Shown piece by piece: positions 15,746 to 25,558 of a DNA stretch of 64,000 nucleotides. The position numbers and the translations under genes were made by a program. Source of the DNA: Trabulsiella guamensis ATCC 49490 (GTDB lineage: Bacteria > Pseudomonadota > Gammaproteobacteria > Enterobacterales > Enterobacteriaceae); the NCBI RefSeq assembly GCF_000734965.1, contig NZ_JMTB01000062.1, positions 1 through 64,000 of the forward strand, given 5' to 3'. The notes under the pieces are model-generated. The model did not search any database. It had not been told where the DNA came from and saw only the letters and a program-made list of their open reading frames with translations. The number at the start of each line of letters is the position of its first letter. Position 1 is the first letter of the stretch.

Positions 15746-15985
15746 TTATCCCAGTAGTTTCATATTCAGCATGATCAGCATCATTCCACCAATCAGCGCG
15801 ACACATGACGGCAGCAGAACGTAATGACGCAACTTGTGGTGCCAGATCATCGACGATGTCAGCAGTAACCCCACCACAATAAGCCCTCGCCAGGTCTCTG
15901 CAGACAGATCCGCAAACCCGAGTGCAGCGATGATGCCGCCCGGGATCAGCATGCCCCAACCACTTCCTAATGCGCGCTGCAACAT
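15746..15985 (-). CDS. yjjZ: DUF1435 membrane protein YjjZ
   Basis: 79 aa with three hydrophobic segments, similar to E. coli YjjZ (MLQR.LGSGWG start). It is an inner-membrane protein of unknown function. The start at 15985 is set by homology and by AGAGG 8 nt upstream; the frame is open further upstream. A strong Fur box lies directly upstream, so it should be iron-repressed like its E. coli counterpart and like fhuF nearby. Confidence 0.88.
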   Translation of the reverse strand: MLQRALGSGWGMLIPGGIIAALGFADLSAETWRGLIVVGLLLTSSMIWHHKLRHYVLLPSCVALIGGMMLIMLNMKLLG

Positions 15986-16003
15986 GGTTTTGCCTCTCAC
16001 ATC

Positions 16004-16022
16004 GATAATGATAACCAATAGC
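16004..16022 (-). promoter_or_regulatory. Fur box upstream of yjjZ
   Basis: GATAATGATAACCAATA matches the left and centre of the Fur consensus (GATAATGATAATCATTATC) and lies about 20-35 nt before the yjjZ start. Confidence 0.75.
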
Positions 16023-16157
16023 ATATGACAATTTTTATCATTTATGAGTTGAAGATGCAATGCTGCTTAACTTTACGTAAGCAGTAATGACAGTTCTTTC
16101 TGAAGGTGATAAATTGTGCACCTTAAATAAATACATTCGATTCTCTAATGTTTTGCC

Positions 16158-17303
16158 ATGCCGCTTATTTGCATGGTGGCTTACTTCATCTTTGGCGCCG
16201 TAGATTTTTTAATATTCAGATTAATAACGATATATTCTATGACAGCAAACGCCTGGCAATCACTGCGCACCAAAAAATATCAGCTCTCCCTGCAGTTGTT
16301 TTTATTTCTTAATTTATTTTCAGCGTTCGTTTCTTTGCTGAGCCCCCTCTACACCGTTTACAGCAGCACTTTACCGGTGGTCACAATTGCCATGGGTAGT
16401 GGTCTGCTCTTGTTATGGCACTGGAGATTTCCGCAAAAGAAAATAAACATTTTATTCATATCGTTAGCATCAGGTTGTTTGTGGGCATGGTATGTCGGGG
16501 TAAAAACCCTGGAGCTTCATGCAAATAATACGAGCTATGTGATCATCGCGTTATTAACGATTCTTTTTATCGGAACTATTTCCTTTTCTAATAATATCAG
16601 AGCATTTACGCTAAATTCAGTGCCTGTGGTAGTGACTTGTCTGGTTGTCAGCCACGGTGAACAGTGGTTTCGTATGCTTTACTGTTTTGCCCTGCCACTG
16701 GTAGGCGTTTCCATCCAGCACGTGATTCAGAAGCGCAACGATAAGTTTGCCCAGCAACTGATGTACCAGCTTATTGCAGAACGCGAGACGCTAAATGATC
16801 TCAGTATGCTCGACCCGCTGACCGGGCTTTACAATCGCCGTGGGCTGCAACACCGTCTGGACGAACAACTCGCGCAGAACACGGAAGATCACTACGTGAT
16901 GCTGCTCGACATTGATCATTTCAAAGCTTACAACGACCACTATGGTCATATGATGGGCGATAAAGCCCTGATCCGCGTTTCTGCGGCGATCCGCAATGCC
17001 GTTCGCTCGCGGGATATCGTCGCCCGTTACGGTGGGGAAGAGTTCATGGTATTGCTGCCACACAGCGACGCGCAGAGCGCCATGCGTACTGCAGAACGGA
17101 TACGACAGCAGGTCTATGATCTGAAAATCCCGCATATGTTCAACGAGAGCGTAGCGACCAACGTGACGATCAGCATCGGCATTGCCCCACTGGTTGCCAG
17201 CAACGTCAACCTCGCGCTGGAAAAGGCCGACCGGGCGCTGTACGAAGCCAAACACATGGGGCGCAACATTATCCTCACCAGCGAGCAACTCCAGCCTGCG
17301 TGA
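16158..17303 (+). CDS. Membrane-bound diguanylate cyclase (GGDEF)
   Basis: 381 aa. About six hydrophobic segments (residues 5-200) form a membrane sensor; the C-terminal ~165 residues are a GGDEF domain starting at DPLTGLYNRRGL. The active site is GGEEF (near residue 295), intact, and an RxxD inhibitory site (RSRD) stands five residues before it. It should make cyclic di-GMP and be feedback-inhibited. It is absent from this place in E. coli K-12. The start is uncertain, because no strong ribosome site precedes the first ATG. Confidence 0.88.
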   Translation: MPLICMVAYFIFGAVDFLIFRLITIYSMTANAWQSLRTKKYQLSLQLFLFLNLFSAFVSLLSPLYTVYSSTLPVVTIAMGSGLLLLWHWRFPQKKINILFISLASGCLWAWYVGVKTLELHANNTSYVIIALLTILFIGTISFSNNIRAFTLNSVPVVVTCLVVSHGEQWFRMLYCFALPLVGVSIQHVIQKRNDKFAQQLMYQLIAERETLNDLSMLDPLTGLYNRRGLQHRLDEQLAQNTEDHYVMLLDIDHFKAYNDHYGHMMGDKALIRVSAAIRNAVRSRDIVARYGGEEFMVLLPHSDAQSAMRTAERIRQQVYDLKIPHMFNESVATNVTISIGIAPLVASNVNLALEKADRALYEAKHMGRNIILTSEQLQPA

Positions 17304-17365
17304 CTGCTGCCGCGTCACGCTATGGCGATAAAAGCCTTGCGATTGTTATTATCTATAGCTAGGAT

Positions 17366-17384
17366 TGGCAATCATTATCATTTA
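17366..17384 (+). promoter_or_regulatory. Fur box upstream of fhuF
   Basis: TGGCAATCATTATCATTTA contains the reverse complement of the Fur core GATAATGATTGCC and lies about 20 nt before fhuF. It predicts iron repression. Confidence 0.75.
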
Positions 17385-17404
17385 GATTTGTATCCAGTAA
17401 TCCT

Positions 17405-18193
17405 ATGGCATTTCGTTCCGCGACCCTGGCAGCCGACATCATCTGGCGAACGCCGCTTCCTTCACCGGAAAGCGCGCTGGCGACTTCGGTACGGGAAAAA
17501 ATCAACGAACTCCGCCCGCATTTGCTGGACTTTATTCGTCTTGATGAAACACCGCCACATCAGGCAAAAACTCTGGCGCAGTGGACTCGCCCCGGCGAAC
17601 TGAGCTCTCTGCTGGCGACCTATTCTGACCATATTTACCGTAACCAGCCGACCCTCCCCCACGAAAACAAGCCTCTGATTTCGTTATGGGCGCAGTGGTA
17701 CATCGGCCTGCTGGTGCCGCCTCTGATGCTGGCGCTGTTAACCGAAGCGCAGACCATCGCGCTCTCCCCCGAACATTTCCATGTCGAATTTCATGAGACC
17801 GGTCGCGCCGCCTGTTTCTGGATCGATGTGCGCCCTGATCGTTTCACCAGCCTGTTATCGCCTGCCGATCGCATGGAAATTCTGATTACCCGCGCACTGA
17901 TGCCTGTGGTTGATGCCCTGGCAGCCACCGGTGAAATCAACGCGAAGCTTATCTGGAGCAATACCGGCTACCTGATCCACTGGTATCTGGGGGAAATGAA
18001 AACCCTTTTGGGTGATGAACTGCTTGATACGCTGCGCCATCGCTGCTTTTTTGCAAAACAGCTCTCCGACGGGCAGGATAACCCGCTCTGGCGCACCGTA
18101 GTGCCACGCGACGGTTTGCTGGTTCGTCGCACCTGTTGTCAGCGTTACCGCCTGCCGGATGTCCAGCAATGCGGTGACTGCACGCTGAAATAA
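17405..18193 (+). CDS. fhuF: Siderophore-iron reductase FhuF
   Basis: 262 aa, as in E. coli. The C-terminal cysteines CC-x10-C-x2-C (TCCQRYRLPDVQQCGDC) hold the unusual [2Fe-2S] cluster. FhuF reduces ferric iron in hydroxamate siderophores (ferrioxamine, ferrichrome, coprogen) in the cytoplasm. Preceded by a Fur box; the closely spaced convergent gene downstream is the PTS permease. Confidence 0.96.
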   Translation: MAFRSATLAADIIWRTPLPSPESALATSVREKINELRPHLLDFIRLDETPPHQAKTLAQWTRPGELSSLLATYSDHIYRNQPTLPHENKPLISLWAQWYIGLLVPPLMLALLTEAQTIALSPEHFHVEFHETGRAACFWIDVRPDRFTSLLSPADRMEILITRALMPVVDALAATGEINAKLIWSNTGYLIHWYLGEMKTLLGDELLDTLRHRCFFAKQLSDGQDNPLWRTVVPRDGLLVRRTCCQRYRLPDVQQCGDCTLK

Positions 18194-18228
18194 AAATACC
18201 CGACAGCAATCGCCGCCGGGCATCTCGT

Positions 18229-19572
18229 TTATGCCGCCTGTTCGTTCTCTTCTGCCGCACGCTGTGCTTCGGCGTCTTCCTGCGCCAGCAGCTGTTTCTC
18301 ATAAACTTTAAAGAACGGGTAATAGATAACTGCGGATACGCAGGCCAGAATCACCACCAGAATCGCTGCGCGGAAATCCCAGCCTAATGCCCACGCTCCG
18401 CCAATCGGCGCCGGTGCCGTCCAGGGCACCACCGAAATCACCCGACCAATCAAATCCAGCTTCATCGCGGCCCAGGCGATGACGGCGTTGATAGTTGGTG
18501 CCAGCAGGAACGGAATAAAGAACACCGGGTTCATGACGATTGGCGTACCGAAAATGACCGGTTCGTTGATATTGAAAATACTGGGCACCACGCTCAGACG
18601 ACCGATGGATCGCAAATGCACTGAACGGCTGCGCAGATAACATATCACCAGACCCATCGTCGCGCCGGAACCACCGACCACAATAAAGAAGGTCCAGAAG
18701 GCTTCCATAAAGATGTGCGGCAGCGGCGCGCCCTGCGCCAGCGCAGTCTGGTTCATGCCCAGGTTGGTGAGCCAGAACATTTGCAGCATACCGGAGACAA
18801 TTGCCGCGCCATGAATACCTGCAAACCATAGCAGGTGACCAATCAATACCGCCAGCAGAATCGCCGGCAGCGAATCAGCCGCCGCGACCAACGGTTTAAA
18901 GATAGCCATAATGGCTTGCGGGATCAGCATGCCAAACTGGCTTTGAATCAGCAGGCTCAATGGATATAACGTCACCACGACGACCAGCACCGGGATCAGC
19001 AAATCAAAGGAGTTTTTGATCATCGGTGGCACCTGGTCCGGCAGGCGAATGCCGATATTGCGCACACGCAGGAAGCGCATCATTTCCACGCAATAGAGCG
19101 CCACCAGTATAGCGGTGAAAATCCCCGTTCCACCGAGACTGTCTACCGGCAGCGTGCCATTGGTTTTCGGCGCGGCTACCAACAGAAACGCCATAATCGA
19201 CAGCATAGCGCACATGAAAGGGTCGAGTTGATGTGTCTTTTCGTAATGCTTGCCGAGGTTGTAAGCGATGGCAGCGCAAATATAAATAGACATGATCCCC
19301 ATCGTCATATCGAACGGCGTGAGGATACGTCCTTCATATTCTTTCGCCAAATCCAGCCACGCGCGGGCGAAACCCCATGTGGTGTCCGGGGAAAACGGCG
19401 GATAGGCAAATACCAACAGGAAAGAACCGACAATCATAAACGGCATTGCGGAAATAAAGCCGTCGCGGATCGCCATAACATGACGCTGAGACGAAATACG
19501 ACCAGCGACAGGACTGACGTAATTTTCAACAAACCGGAATATCAGATTAAACGCAGCATGGTTAGCAGACAT
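18229..19572 (-). CDS. PTS EIIC permease, lactose/cellobiose family
   Basis: 447 aa with about ten hydrophobic helices and the EIIC signature FNINEPVIFGTPIVMNP (residues 337-353), as in CelB/ChbC-type permeases. It should move a phosphorylated beta-glucoside or chitobiose-like sugar across the inner membrane, but no EIIA or EIIB domain is fused or encoded nearby, so it would need partners from elsewhere. The soluble Glu/Ala-rich tail (last 20 residues) is unusual. A large palindrome (19755-19783) lies upstream and may be its operator. Confidence 0.92.
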   Translation of the reverse strand: MSANHAAFNLIFRFVENYVSPVAGRISSQRHVMAIRDGFISAMPFMIVGSFLLVFAYPPFSPDTTWGFARAWLDLAKEYEGRILTPFDMTMGIMSIYICAAIAYNLGKHYEKTHQLDPFMCAMLSIMAFLLVAAPKTNGTLPVDSLGGTGIFTAILVALYCVEMMRFLRVRNIGIRLPDQVPPMIKNSFDLLIPVLVVVVTLYPLSLLIQSQFGMLIPQAIMAIFKPLVAAADSLPAILLAVLIGHLLWFAGIHGAAIVSGMLQMFWLTNLGMNQTALAQGAPLPHIFMEAFWTFFIVVGGSGATMGLVICYLRSRSVHLRSIGRLSVVPSIFNINEPVIFGTPIVMNPVFFIPFLLAPTINAVIAWAAMKLDLIGRVISVVPWTAPAPIGGAWALGWDFRAAILVVILACVSAVIYYPFFKVYEKQLLAQEDAEAQRAAEENEQAA

Positions 19573-19896
19573 AGCAGCTCTCCTGACAGGCCATAGGCAG
19601 TAGCACAGCGATTAAGAGTTTATTGCCATGCGGTGAACTGCCTGGCACGCCGGATAACCCGGCGGTAATGCTCAGTAGGTTACGTTTCATACACGGCTCT
19701 AATTATGTGATACAGAGGAAGTTACGAAATGAGTATTAATCGCCGCGACGCTGACTGCAACCGGTTACTGTAACCGGTTGCAGTGATTGTGAAGAGGATC
19801 GAGTAATCGGCATGTTATCGAATTAATAAGACAGATATTTACAGCGACTATTCGCTTGTGCCAGATTTGCGTTACCTTTTTTGTGGAGATAAAAAC
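19573..19896. other. Intergenic control region of the EIIC gene and ybaK-like gene
   Basis: No gene is seen in this gap. It contains a 29-bp palindrome (19755-19783) and should hold the divergent promoters of both flanking genes. Confidence 0.7.
19755..19783. promoter_or_regulatory. 29-bp perfect palindrome, LacI-type operator
   Basis: CTGCAACCGGTTAC and GTAACCGGTTGCAG are separated by one T. It contains two AACCGGTT palindromes, the core of many LacI/GalR-family operators. It lies about 180 nt upstream of the PTS EIIC start. No T-run follows. No LacI-family gene is present in the window. Confidence 0.7.
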
Positions 19897-20355
19897 GTGA
19901 GTTTGCAGTCCGTAAGGCAATTTTTCGCTGAACACGCCCCCGAAATCGAAATTATAGAGCTCAACCAAAGTACCGCCACTGTAGCTCTCGCAGCGGCAGC
20001 CCATAATGTCGCGCCCGGTCAAATTGCTAAAACGCTTTCATTAAAAGTGAAAGACCAGGTCATTCTGGTCGTGGCGAAAGGGGATGCCCGGCTGGATAAC
20101 AAAAAACTGAAAAATACCTTTGGCGCAAAAGCCCGTATGCTGAGCAGCGACGAAGTCGTCACCAGCACCGGGCACCCGGTGGGCGGCGTTTGCCCTTTCG
20201 GCCTGGAAACGCCACTTGCGGTCTATTGCGATGTGTCGCTCAGACAGTATCAGGAAGTACTGCCTGCTGCCGGGGGGATCCACAGCGCGGTGCGTATTTC
20301 ACCAGAACGCATGGCAGAACTGACGCACGCCACCTGGATTGACGTCTGCCTTTAA
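19897..20355 (+). CDS. YbaK/ProX-type aminoacyl-tRNA deacylase
   Basis: 152 aa, a single YbaK/EbsC domain. Conserved features include Lys39 region (GQIAKTLSLKV), the GGVCPFGL motif and VRISPERMAELT near the end. Family members hydrolyse mischarged tRNAs (Cys- or Ala-tRNA-Pro). The GTG at 19897 with GGAG 8 nt upstream is preferred to an upstream TTG/GTG start (19858). It stands alone on the plus strand. Confidence 0.85.
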   Translation: MSLQSVRQFFAEHAPEIEIIELNQSTATVALAAAAHNVAPGQIAKTLSLKVKDQVILVVAKGDARLDNKKLKNTFGAKARMLSSDEVVTSTGHPVGGVCPFGLETPLAVYCDVSLRQYQEVLPAAGGIHSAVRISPERMAELTHATWIDVCL

Positions 20356-20367
20356 GTCGACAGACCG

Positions 20368-21051
20368 TTAAAGTTTAGCCGCCAGACCATGTGCAGCGTC
20401 CATGTTGCTGGCGGGTAAATGCATGAGAATATCGGCCGCGCTCAACAGCCCCATATCCGAATTTACCCCCAGCTTCGCCATCGCGTTAAACTTGTGCGCG
20501 CGTATCGTCTTGATATTACGTGCCAGTTGCGTAGCGATTTCCGGCATCGAATAGCCATAGGTCATATAGCGCAGAATGGCGAGTTCCGTCGGGCTAAGAC
20601 AGCCATTGTGACTCATTACCCATTGATTAATGTCATCATCGCTTTCCAGGCGCGTGCCGTTGAGCAATGCAAGCAGGTGCTCGCTCAGCCAGGCGACCGA
20701 TTCTGATTTGCTCAAAATGCCGTGCAGCCCTGAAGGGGAGAGATGACGGATCAACAGTGCTTCGCTGTCATTGTTGGTCAGCACAATGCGTTTCATCTCC
20801 GGGTGCGACTGTGAGACTGCGTTCAGACATAACAGGCATTCCTGACGCAATTCCCGCTCGCCGGAGAGCGAGTAAATGACGGCCCAGAATGGCATCCGCA
20901 CCAGGGCAGCGTTGAGGGCCTGAACATCACGAAAAAGATGGATAACGTAACGACCATCCGATGACTCATGGAATAAATGGCAAAGACCCGCTTCGGTCAA
21001 AGTACAGCGTTCGACGATAGCGACATGTCGCTTGTGTTCATCGTATTCCAT
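20368..21051 (-). CDS. bglJ: LuxR-type regulator BglJ
   Basis: 227 aa. The C-terminal LuxR helix-turn-helix ([36 protein letters not shown], residues about 150-190) closely resembles E. coli BglJ; the N-terminal domain is a degenerate receiver. In E. coli BglJ heterodimerises with RcsB and activates bgl, leuO and other H-NS-silenced genes. It overlaps the yjjQ 3' end by 55 nt, so both genes form one operon. Confidence 0.92.
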   Translation of the reverse strand: MEYDEHKRHVAIVERCTLTEAGLCHLFHESSDGRYVIHLFRDVQALNAALVRMPFWAVIYSLSGERELRQECLLCLNAVSQSHPEMKRIVLTNNDSEALLIRHLSPSGLHGILSKSESVAWLSEHLLALLNGTRLESDDDINQWVMSHNGCLSPTELAILRYMTYGYSMPEIATQLARNIKTIRAHKFNAMAKLGVNSDMGLLSAADILMHLPASNMDAAHGLAAKL

Positions 21052-21731
21052 TCTTCCTGTTCTCCATAAACAGCGAATAAATTCAGCTCCTTCATTCCTC
21101 GCGAGCTGTTAATCCATGCGTACATTTCTGCATTGCTTCGCAAAGCCAGGCGGCGCATGGCGCTATTTTTCTGCGCACTAATGGTTTTGTTGCTTTTCTT
21201 TAACAGAGAGGCGATTTGGTTGATGCACCACCCTTTTGCCAGCAGACGCAACACTTTACGCTCTGAAATAGTGAGGACTTCCTGTTCATCGTCATCGTAA
21301 CCCGCTGTTTCTGTGGGGTTAAGCAGCGTCTGGCTGATCCTTTCCGCGGAGGCCAGCCCACTGCGAAAAACCCGCGCCAGTTGCTCCACCGGCTCCGCAT
21401 CGGACAGTAGCGTGCTTTCCGGGCGCAGCAGATATTCCACCGCAAAGGGATAACAGGTACGCGATACCAGGAAAACCCAGTGGATATCCCGGTACTGGGA
21501 TATCAACGAATAATATTGTGCGCAAAGACTACGCGCCTGATGGCTGTCGCCAGTCAGCTCAACCACTACCAACATGGCGCGCCGAAGTTGCAGCAGCGTC
21601 AGCTCTTCGTGTGAGCCACAGTACGTCATTTCATAGTCAGGCAGACTGTCGCGAATAATGCCGTGCAGCCCAACCTGAACAACGGGTGATTTACTGATAA
21701 TGATTCCATAATTGCAGCATCCCGCTCGCAT
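20997..21731 (-). CDS. yjjQ: LuxR-type regulator YjjQ
   Basis: 244 aa. The LuxR helix-turn-helix lies near residues 165-215 ([36 protein letters not shown], split by conserved spacing), as in E. coli YjjQ. YjjQ represses flagellar and capsule genes there. The start at 21731 ([14 protein letters not shown]) follows homology and a GGAGG 5 nt upstream; the frame is open further upstream. The upstream DNA is very AT-rich, which fits H-NS silencing. Confidence 0.92.
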   Translation of the reverse strand: MRAGCCNYGIIISKSPVVQVGLHGIIRDSLPDYEMTYCGSHEELTLLQLRRAMLVVVELTGDSHQARSLCAQYYSLISQYRDIHWVFLVSRTCYPFAVEYLLRPESTLLSDAEPVEQLARVFRSGLASAERISQTLLNPTETAGYDDDEQEVLTISERKVLRLLAKGWCINQIASLLKKSNKTISAQKNSAMRRLALRSNAEMYAWINSSRGMKELNLFAVYGEQEEWNTMNTSDMSLSSNAVL

Positions 21732-22162
21732 AAAACCTCCGCCTCCCGCAAATTTTTGAAGCATTAAGGACATATAACCAGAAAGGAAGAACAACGCATT
21801 GCATATCACAGGCAATGAATCATTTATTTAGTGAATAAATAAAACAACAGCGTAATCTCTGAGAGAATCGCCCAGGCACTATCTCACATAGAGGATAAAA
21901 AATTAATCGTGTACGGATTAGAAAATATAAAAAGAATAATTAGTAAAATTAAATATCATCATTTGTCAGTTAATTCTCAGCCGATATATATTATTCAAAG
22001 CGCCATCGCTGAGATGTATTGCGGATGAGAGGCGTTCCGGTTTAGCAAAAACTACGCTTTTTGCATATTGTTTGATCTCAACCAAAAGCCCATCCACGGC
22101 GCTTCGGGTAAAAGTATTCCATTGCGCGCGATTCCCCTGCGCGCCTGACGGCAGAGTGATTC
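21732..22162. other. AT-rich intergenic control region of yjjQ-bglJ and yjjP
   Basis: 431 nt without a credible gene. The middle (about 21820-21990) is strongly AT-rich with A and T tracts, as expected for an H-NS-bound silencer; in E. coli this promoter is repressed by H-NS and activated by LeuO. The divergent yjjP promoter must also lie here. Confidence 0.65.
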
Positions 22163-22939
22163 ATGGAAGTTGAGCAAGATGAACAACGACAGGTCACGCG
22201 CTTGTGTATCCAGTGCGGCCTTTTCTTACTGCAGCACGGTGCGGAAAGCGCACTGGTTGAGGAACTATCCACCCGTCTTGGGCTGGCGCTGGGCATGGAC
22301 AGCGTCGAAAGCGCGATTTCTGCAAATGCCATCGTCCTCGCGACGATCAAAGATGGTCATTGTCTCACCTCCACCCGCAAAAATACCGATCGCGGCATTA
22401 ACATGCACGTCGTTACCGAGGTGCAGCATATCGTCATCATGGCCGAACATAACCTGTTGGACTATAAAGACGTTGAAAAGCGCTTTGCGAATATTCGCCC
22501 GTTGCGCTATCCCGGCTGGCTGGTAGTGTTGATGGTAGGCCTTTCCTGCGCCTGTTTCTGCAAGCTGAACAACGGCGGCTGGGACGGTGCGGTCATCACG
22601 TTCTGCGCCAGCACTGTTGCGATGTACGTGCGTAAGTTGCTGACAAAGCACGCTATCCATCCGCAAATCAGTTTCTGTATTACTGCCTTTGTCGCCACGA
22701 CCGTCTCGGGACTGCTGTTGCGGCTACCGGTATTTGCACAGACGCCAACAATCGCCATGGCGGCGAGCGTGCTGCTGCTCGTGCCCGGTTTTCCGTTAAT
22801 TAACGCCGTGGCCGATATGTTTAAAGGGCACATCAACACGGGCCTGGCGCGCTGGGCGATTGCCAGCCTGCTGACGCTTGCCACCTGTATTGGCGTGGTG
22901 ATGTCGATGACGTTATGGGGGCTTCCGGGATGGGCATAA
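22163..22939 (+). CDS. yjjP: ThrE-family exporter large subunit YjjP
   Basis: 258 aa, very similar to E. coli YjjP. A soluble N-terminal part (1-110) is followed by about five membrane helices (from residue 112). With YjjB it forms a split ThrE-type transporter, reported in E. coli to export succinate. The yjjB ATG lies 10 nt inside its 3' end, so the two are translated together. Confidence 0.95.
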   Translation: MEVEQDEQRQVTRLCIQCGLFLLQHGAESALVEELSTRLGLALGMDSVESAISANAIVLATIKDGHCLTSTRKNTDRGINMHVVTEVQHIVIMAEHNLLDYKDVEKRFANIRPLRYPGWLVVLMVGLSCACFCKLNNGGWDGAVITFCASTVAMYVRKLLTKHAIHPQISFCITAFVATTVSGLLLRLPVFAQTPTIAMAASVLLLVPGFPLINAVADMFKGHINTGLARWAIASLLTLATCIGVVMSMTLWGLPGWA

Positions 22940-23403
22940 TTGATTTTCTGCTCGCACTGGTGCAGGACATCGCCCTGTCGGCGATCCCCGCCGTGGGTTT
23001 TGCCCTGGTGTTCAATGTGCCACAACGCGCCCTGCCCTGGTGTGCGCTGCTGGGAGCGATTGGTCACAGCTCGCGCATGATCATGATGACCGCCGGGTTT
23101 AACATCGAATGGTCTACGTTTGTTTCGTCGATGCTTGTCGGCAGCATCGGTATTCAGTGGTCCCGCTGGTATCTCGCACATCCGAAAATTTTCACCGTCG
23201 CCGCCGTCATCCCGATGTTCCCCGGTATTTCGGCGTATACCGCGATGGTGTCGGCGGTAAAAATCAGTCACTTTGGCTATTCGCCTGAGCTGATGGAACT
23301 TTTAATCAGTAATTTTCTGAAAGCCTCATCCATCGTCGGTGCCCTGTCCATCGGGCTTTCCGTCCCTGGACTCTGGCTTTATCGTAAGCGCCCGCGTGTC
23401 TGA
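22930..23403 (+). CDS. yjjB: ThrE-family exporter small subunit YjjB
   Basis: 157 aa, four to five membrane helices, ending WLYRKRPRV as in E. coli. It carries the conserved [14 protein letters not shown] motif near residue 96. The start at 22930 overlaps yjjP by 10 nt, the E. coli arrangement. It completes the YjjP-YjjB exporter. Confidence 0.95.
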   Translation: MGIIDFLLALVQDIALSAIPAVGFALVFNVPQRALPWCALLGAIGHSSRMIMMTAGFNIEWSTFVSSMLVGSIGIQWSRWYLAHPKIFTVAAVIPMFPGISAYTAMVSAVKISHFGYSPELMELLISNFLKASSIVGALSIGLSVPGLWLYRKRPRV

Positions 23404-23499
23404 CGGGCGGCAGCATCTCACACAGGGACTATCATTAAATGTTAACAATCCATAAAAATGGGATCGTTTTTTTGTTCAACATGCAATGAGGAACCTGTT

Positions 23500-23928
23500 A
23501 TGTCATTAGAAAAAGTGGTCTACACCGCCAAAGCCAAAGCCACCGGAGGACGTGATGGCCGTGCTGTCTCCTCTGACGGCGTGTTAGACGTGAAGCTGGG
23601 CGTGCCGAAAGAGATGGGCGGCGCTGGCGGCGAAGTCACCAACCCGGAACAGCTATTCGCCGCAGGTTATTCCGCCTGCTTCCTCGGGGCGATGAAATTC
23701 GTTGCCGGACGCGACAAAATTACCATGCCAAAAGACGCGTTTATTGAAGGCGAAGTGGGTATCGGCCCTCTGCCGACCGGTTTCGGTATTGAAGCCAAAC
23801 TGAACATTCATCTGCCTGGCATGGACGAAGCCGAGGCGAAAAAACTGGTGGATGCCGCGCATATCGTTTGCCCGTACTCCAACGCCACCCGCAACAATAT
23901 TGATGTGACACTGAATATCATCGCCTGA
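23500..23928 (+). CDS. ohr: Organic hydroperoxide resistance protein (Ohr/OsmC family)
   Basis: 142 aa, the usual length. The two redox cysteines are in YSACFLGAM (near residue 61) and VCPYSNATR (near 126), both typical for Ohr thiol peroxidases, which reduce organic and lipid hydroperoxides in the cytoplasm. GAGGAA 6 nt before ATG 23500 supports the start. It is a single-gene unit between yjjB and dnaT, not present at this place in K-12; no MarR-type OhrR is adjacent. Confidence 0.92.
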   Translation: MSLEKVVYTAKAKATGGRDGRAVSSDGVLDVKLGVPKEMGGAGGEVTNPEQLFAAGYSACFLGAMKFVAGRDKITMPKDAFIEGEVGIGPLPTGFGIEAKLNIHLPGMDEAEAKKLVDAAHIVCPYSNATRNNIDVTLNIIA

Positions 23929-23940
23929 TGATACTCCCCC

Positions 23941-23965
23941 ACACCCTCTCGCACGGAGAGGGTGT
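23941..23965. repeat. 10-bp inverted repeat, possible terminator
   Basis: ACACCCTCTC and GAGAGGGTGT with a 5-nt loop lie 12 nt after the ohr stop. There is no T-run, so termination would be weak; a similar CCCTCTC/GAGAGGG hairpin stands at 62531, suggesting a dispersed repeat. Confidence 0.6.
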
Positions 23966-24059
23966 GCCGGATCCCCTCTTCTCTGTGCTACTATGTGCCC
24001 GTATTCAGTTGCGGACTCTCCGCGTCTTCTCCGTTATCTTTCTGTGTTGAGATGGTGAT

Positions 24060-24605
24060 ATGACTTCTCGTATTTTGACTTCCGAGGTCATCGGTATTGA
24101 CGCCTTAGTGGACAATCACGCCACGATACTGGCACAGGCTGAAGGCGGCGCCGTAGCGGTTTTCGCCAACAACGTACCGGCGTTTTATGCGCTGACGCCC
24201 GAGCGTCTGGCGCAGTTGCTTGCGCTGGAAGAAAAGCTGTCGCGCCCCGGTAGCGATGTCACACTGGATGCGCAGCTGTTTGCCGAATCCCCGCCCGAGC
24301 CGGTTGCCGTGCCGATGGGGAAATTCGCGATGTATCCCGACTGGCGCCCCGATGACGATTTTCCGCGTCTCGCCGCACTGTGGGGCATTGCGCTGAACGC
24401 TCCGGCGACACCGGAAGAGCTGGCGTCATTTATCACTTACTGGCAGGCGGAAGGAAAAGTTTTTCATCACGTGCAATGGCAGCAAAAGCTGGCCCGTAGC
24501 ATCCAGACAGGCCGCGCCAGCAATGGTGGACAACCGCCTCGCGATAACAGCATGATGTCAGAGCCGGATAAATCCGTTCCGTTTGGTTTCAGGGGAGCAA
24601 AATGA
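24060..24605 (+). CDS. dnaT: Primosomal protein DnaT
   Basis: 181 aa, two residues longer than E. coli DnaT. The conserved central block [16 protein letters not shown] and the C-terminal region with [27 protein letters not shown] (split) bind PriB/ssDNA during PriA-dependent restart. Its stop overlaps the dnaC start by ATGA; the pair forms the primosome operon. Confidence 0.96.
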   Translation: MTSRILTSEVIGIDALVDNHATILAQAEGGAVAVFANNVPAFYALTPERLAQLLALEEKLSRPGSDVTLDAQLFAESPPEPVAVPMGKFAMYPDWRPDDDFPRLAALWGIALNAPATPEELASFITYWQAEGKVFHHVQWQQKLARSIQTGRASNGGQPPRDNSMMSEPDKSVPFGFRGAK

Positions 24606-25339
24606 AAAACCTTGGCGATTTAATGAAACGCCTGCAAAAGGTGATGCCAGCGCATATCGAACCCGCGTTTAAAACCGGGGAAGAACTGCTCGCCTGGCAA
24701 AAAGCGCAGGGGGAAATTCGTTCGGCGGCCATCGCTCGTGAAAACCGGGCGATGAAAATGCAGCGTACCTTCAACCGTTCCGGTATTCGCCCGCTGCATC
24801 AGAACTGCTCTTTTGATAACTACACGGTGGAGTGCCAGGGGCAGCTGGATGCGCTTAATCTGGCGCGCCAGTACGTTGAAGAATTTAACGACAGCATCTC
24901 CAGCTTTATCTTTTCCGGCAAACCCGGTACCGGTAAAAACCATCTCGCGGCAGCCATCTGCAATGAGCTGCTGTTGCGGGGCAAATCGGTGCTGATCATC
25001 ACCGTCGCCGATATCATGTCCGCCATGAAAGGCACCTTTGGCAATCGCGATGTCAGTGAAGAACAGCTGCTGGGCGATCTCAGCAACGTGGATCTGCTGG
25101 TGATCGACGAGATCGGCATGCAGAACGAATCCCGCTATGAGCAGGTGATCATCAATCAGATCGTTGATCGTCGCTCCTCCTCGAAACGCCCTACCGGCAT
25201 GCTGAGCAACCATAATTCACAGGAAATGACCCGCCTGTTAGGCGAACGCGTGATGGACCGCATGCGCCTCGGCAACAGTCTGTTCGTCACTTTCGACTGG
25301 CCGAGCTTCCGCCCGCGCGTCACGGGTAAAGAGTATTAA
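24602..25339 (+). CDS. dnaC: Helicase loader DnaC
   Basis: 245 aa, AAA+ ATPase. Walker A is [10 protein letters not shown] (near residue 100) and Walker B is LLVIDEIG (near 163). It loads DnaB at oriC and with DnaT at restart sites. It is translationally coupled to dnaT (4-nt overlap). Confidence 0.97.
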   Translation: MKNLGDLMKRLQKVMPAHIEPAFKTGEELLAWQKAQGEIRSAAIARENRAMKMQRTFNRSGIRPLHQNCSFDNYTVECQGQLDALNLARQYVEEFNDSISSFIFSGKPGTGKNHLAAAICNELLLRGKSVLIITVADIMSAMKGTFGNRDVSEEQLLGDLSNVDLLVIDEIGMQNESRYEQVIINQIVDRRSSSKRPTGMLSNHNSQEMTRLLGERVMDRMRLGNSLFVTFDWPSFRPRVTGKEY

Positions 25340-25346
25340 ATAACAC

Positions 25347-25376
25347 CGCGTCTGAGACTGACAGTGCTCAGACGCG
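25347..25376 (+). terminator. Hairpin after dnaC
   Basis: CGCGTCTGAG and CTCAGACGCG form a perfect 10-bp stem with a 10-nt loop, 8 nt after the dnaC stop. A weakly T-rich sequence follows (CCTTACTTTCC), so it is a probable but imperfect terminator. Confidence 0.6.
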
Positions 25377-25558
25377 CCTTACTTTCCCCGCCATTCCGGG
25401 TGTGAGCCCGATCAAAAAAGTCCTTTTCTAAACCAATTCTGAACCACAGCACAATTAGATGACAGTAAAATTGCACTAAGGTGACGGTGCAATTAAAGTG
25501 TGACTCGGAAAATTGTGCTGACTGGCCAGCGTGCGGCTGGCGCTATCGAGGATGCGTT

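Noticed and set aside
19755-19783. Palindrome as an intrinsic terminator
   Set aside because: No T-run follows on either strand, and it lies between the starts of divergent genes. An operator explains it better.
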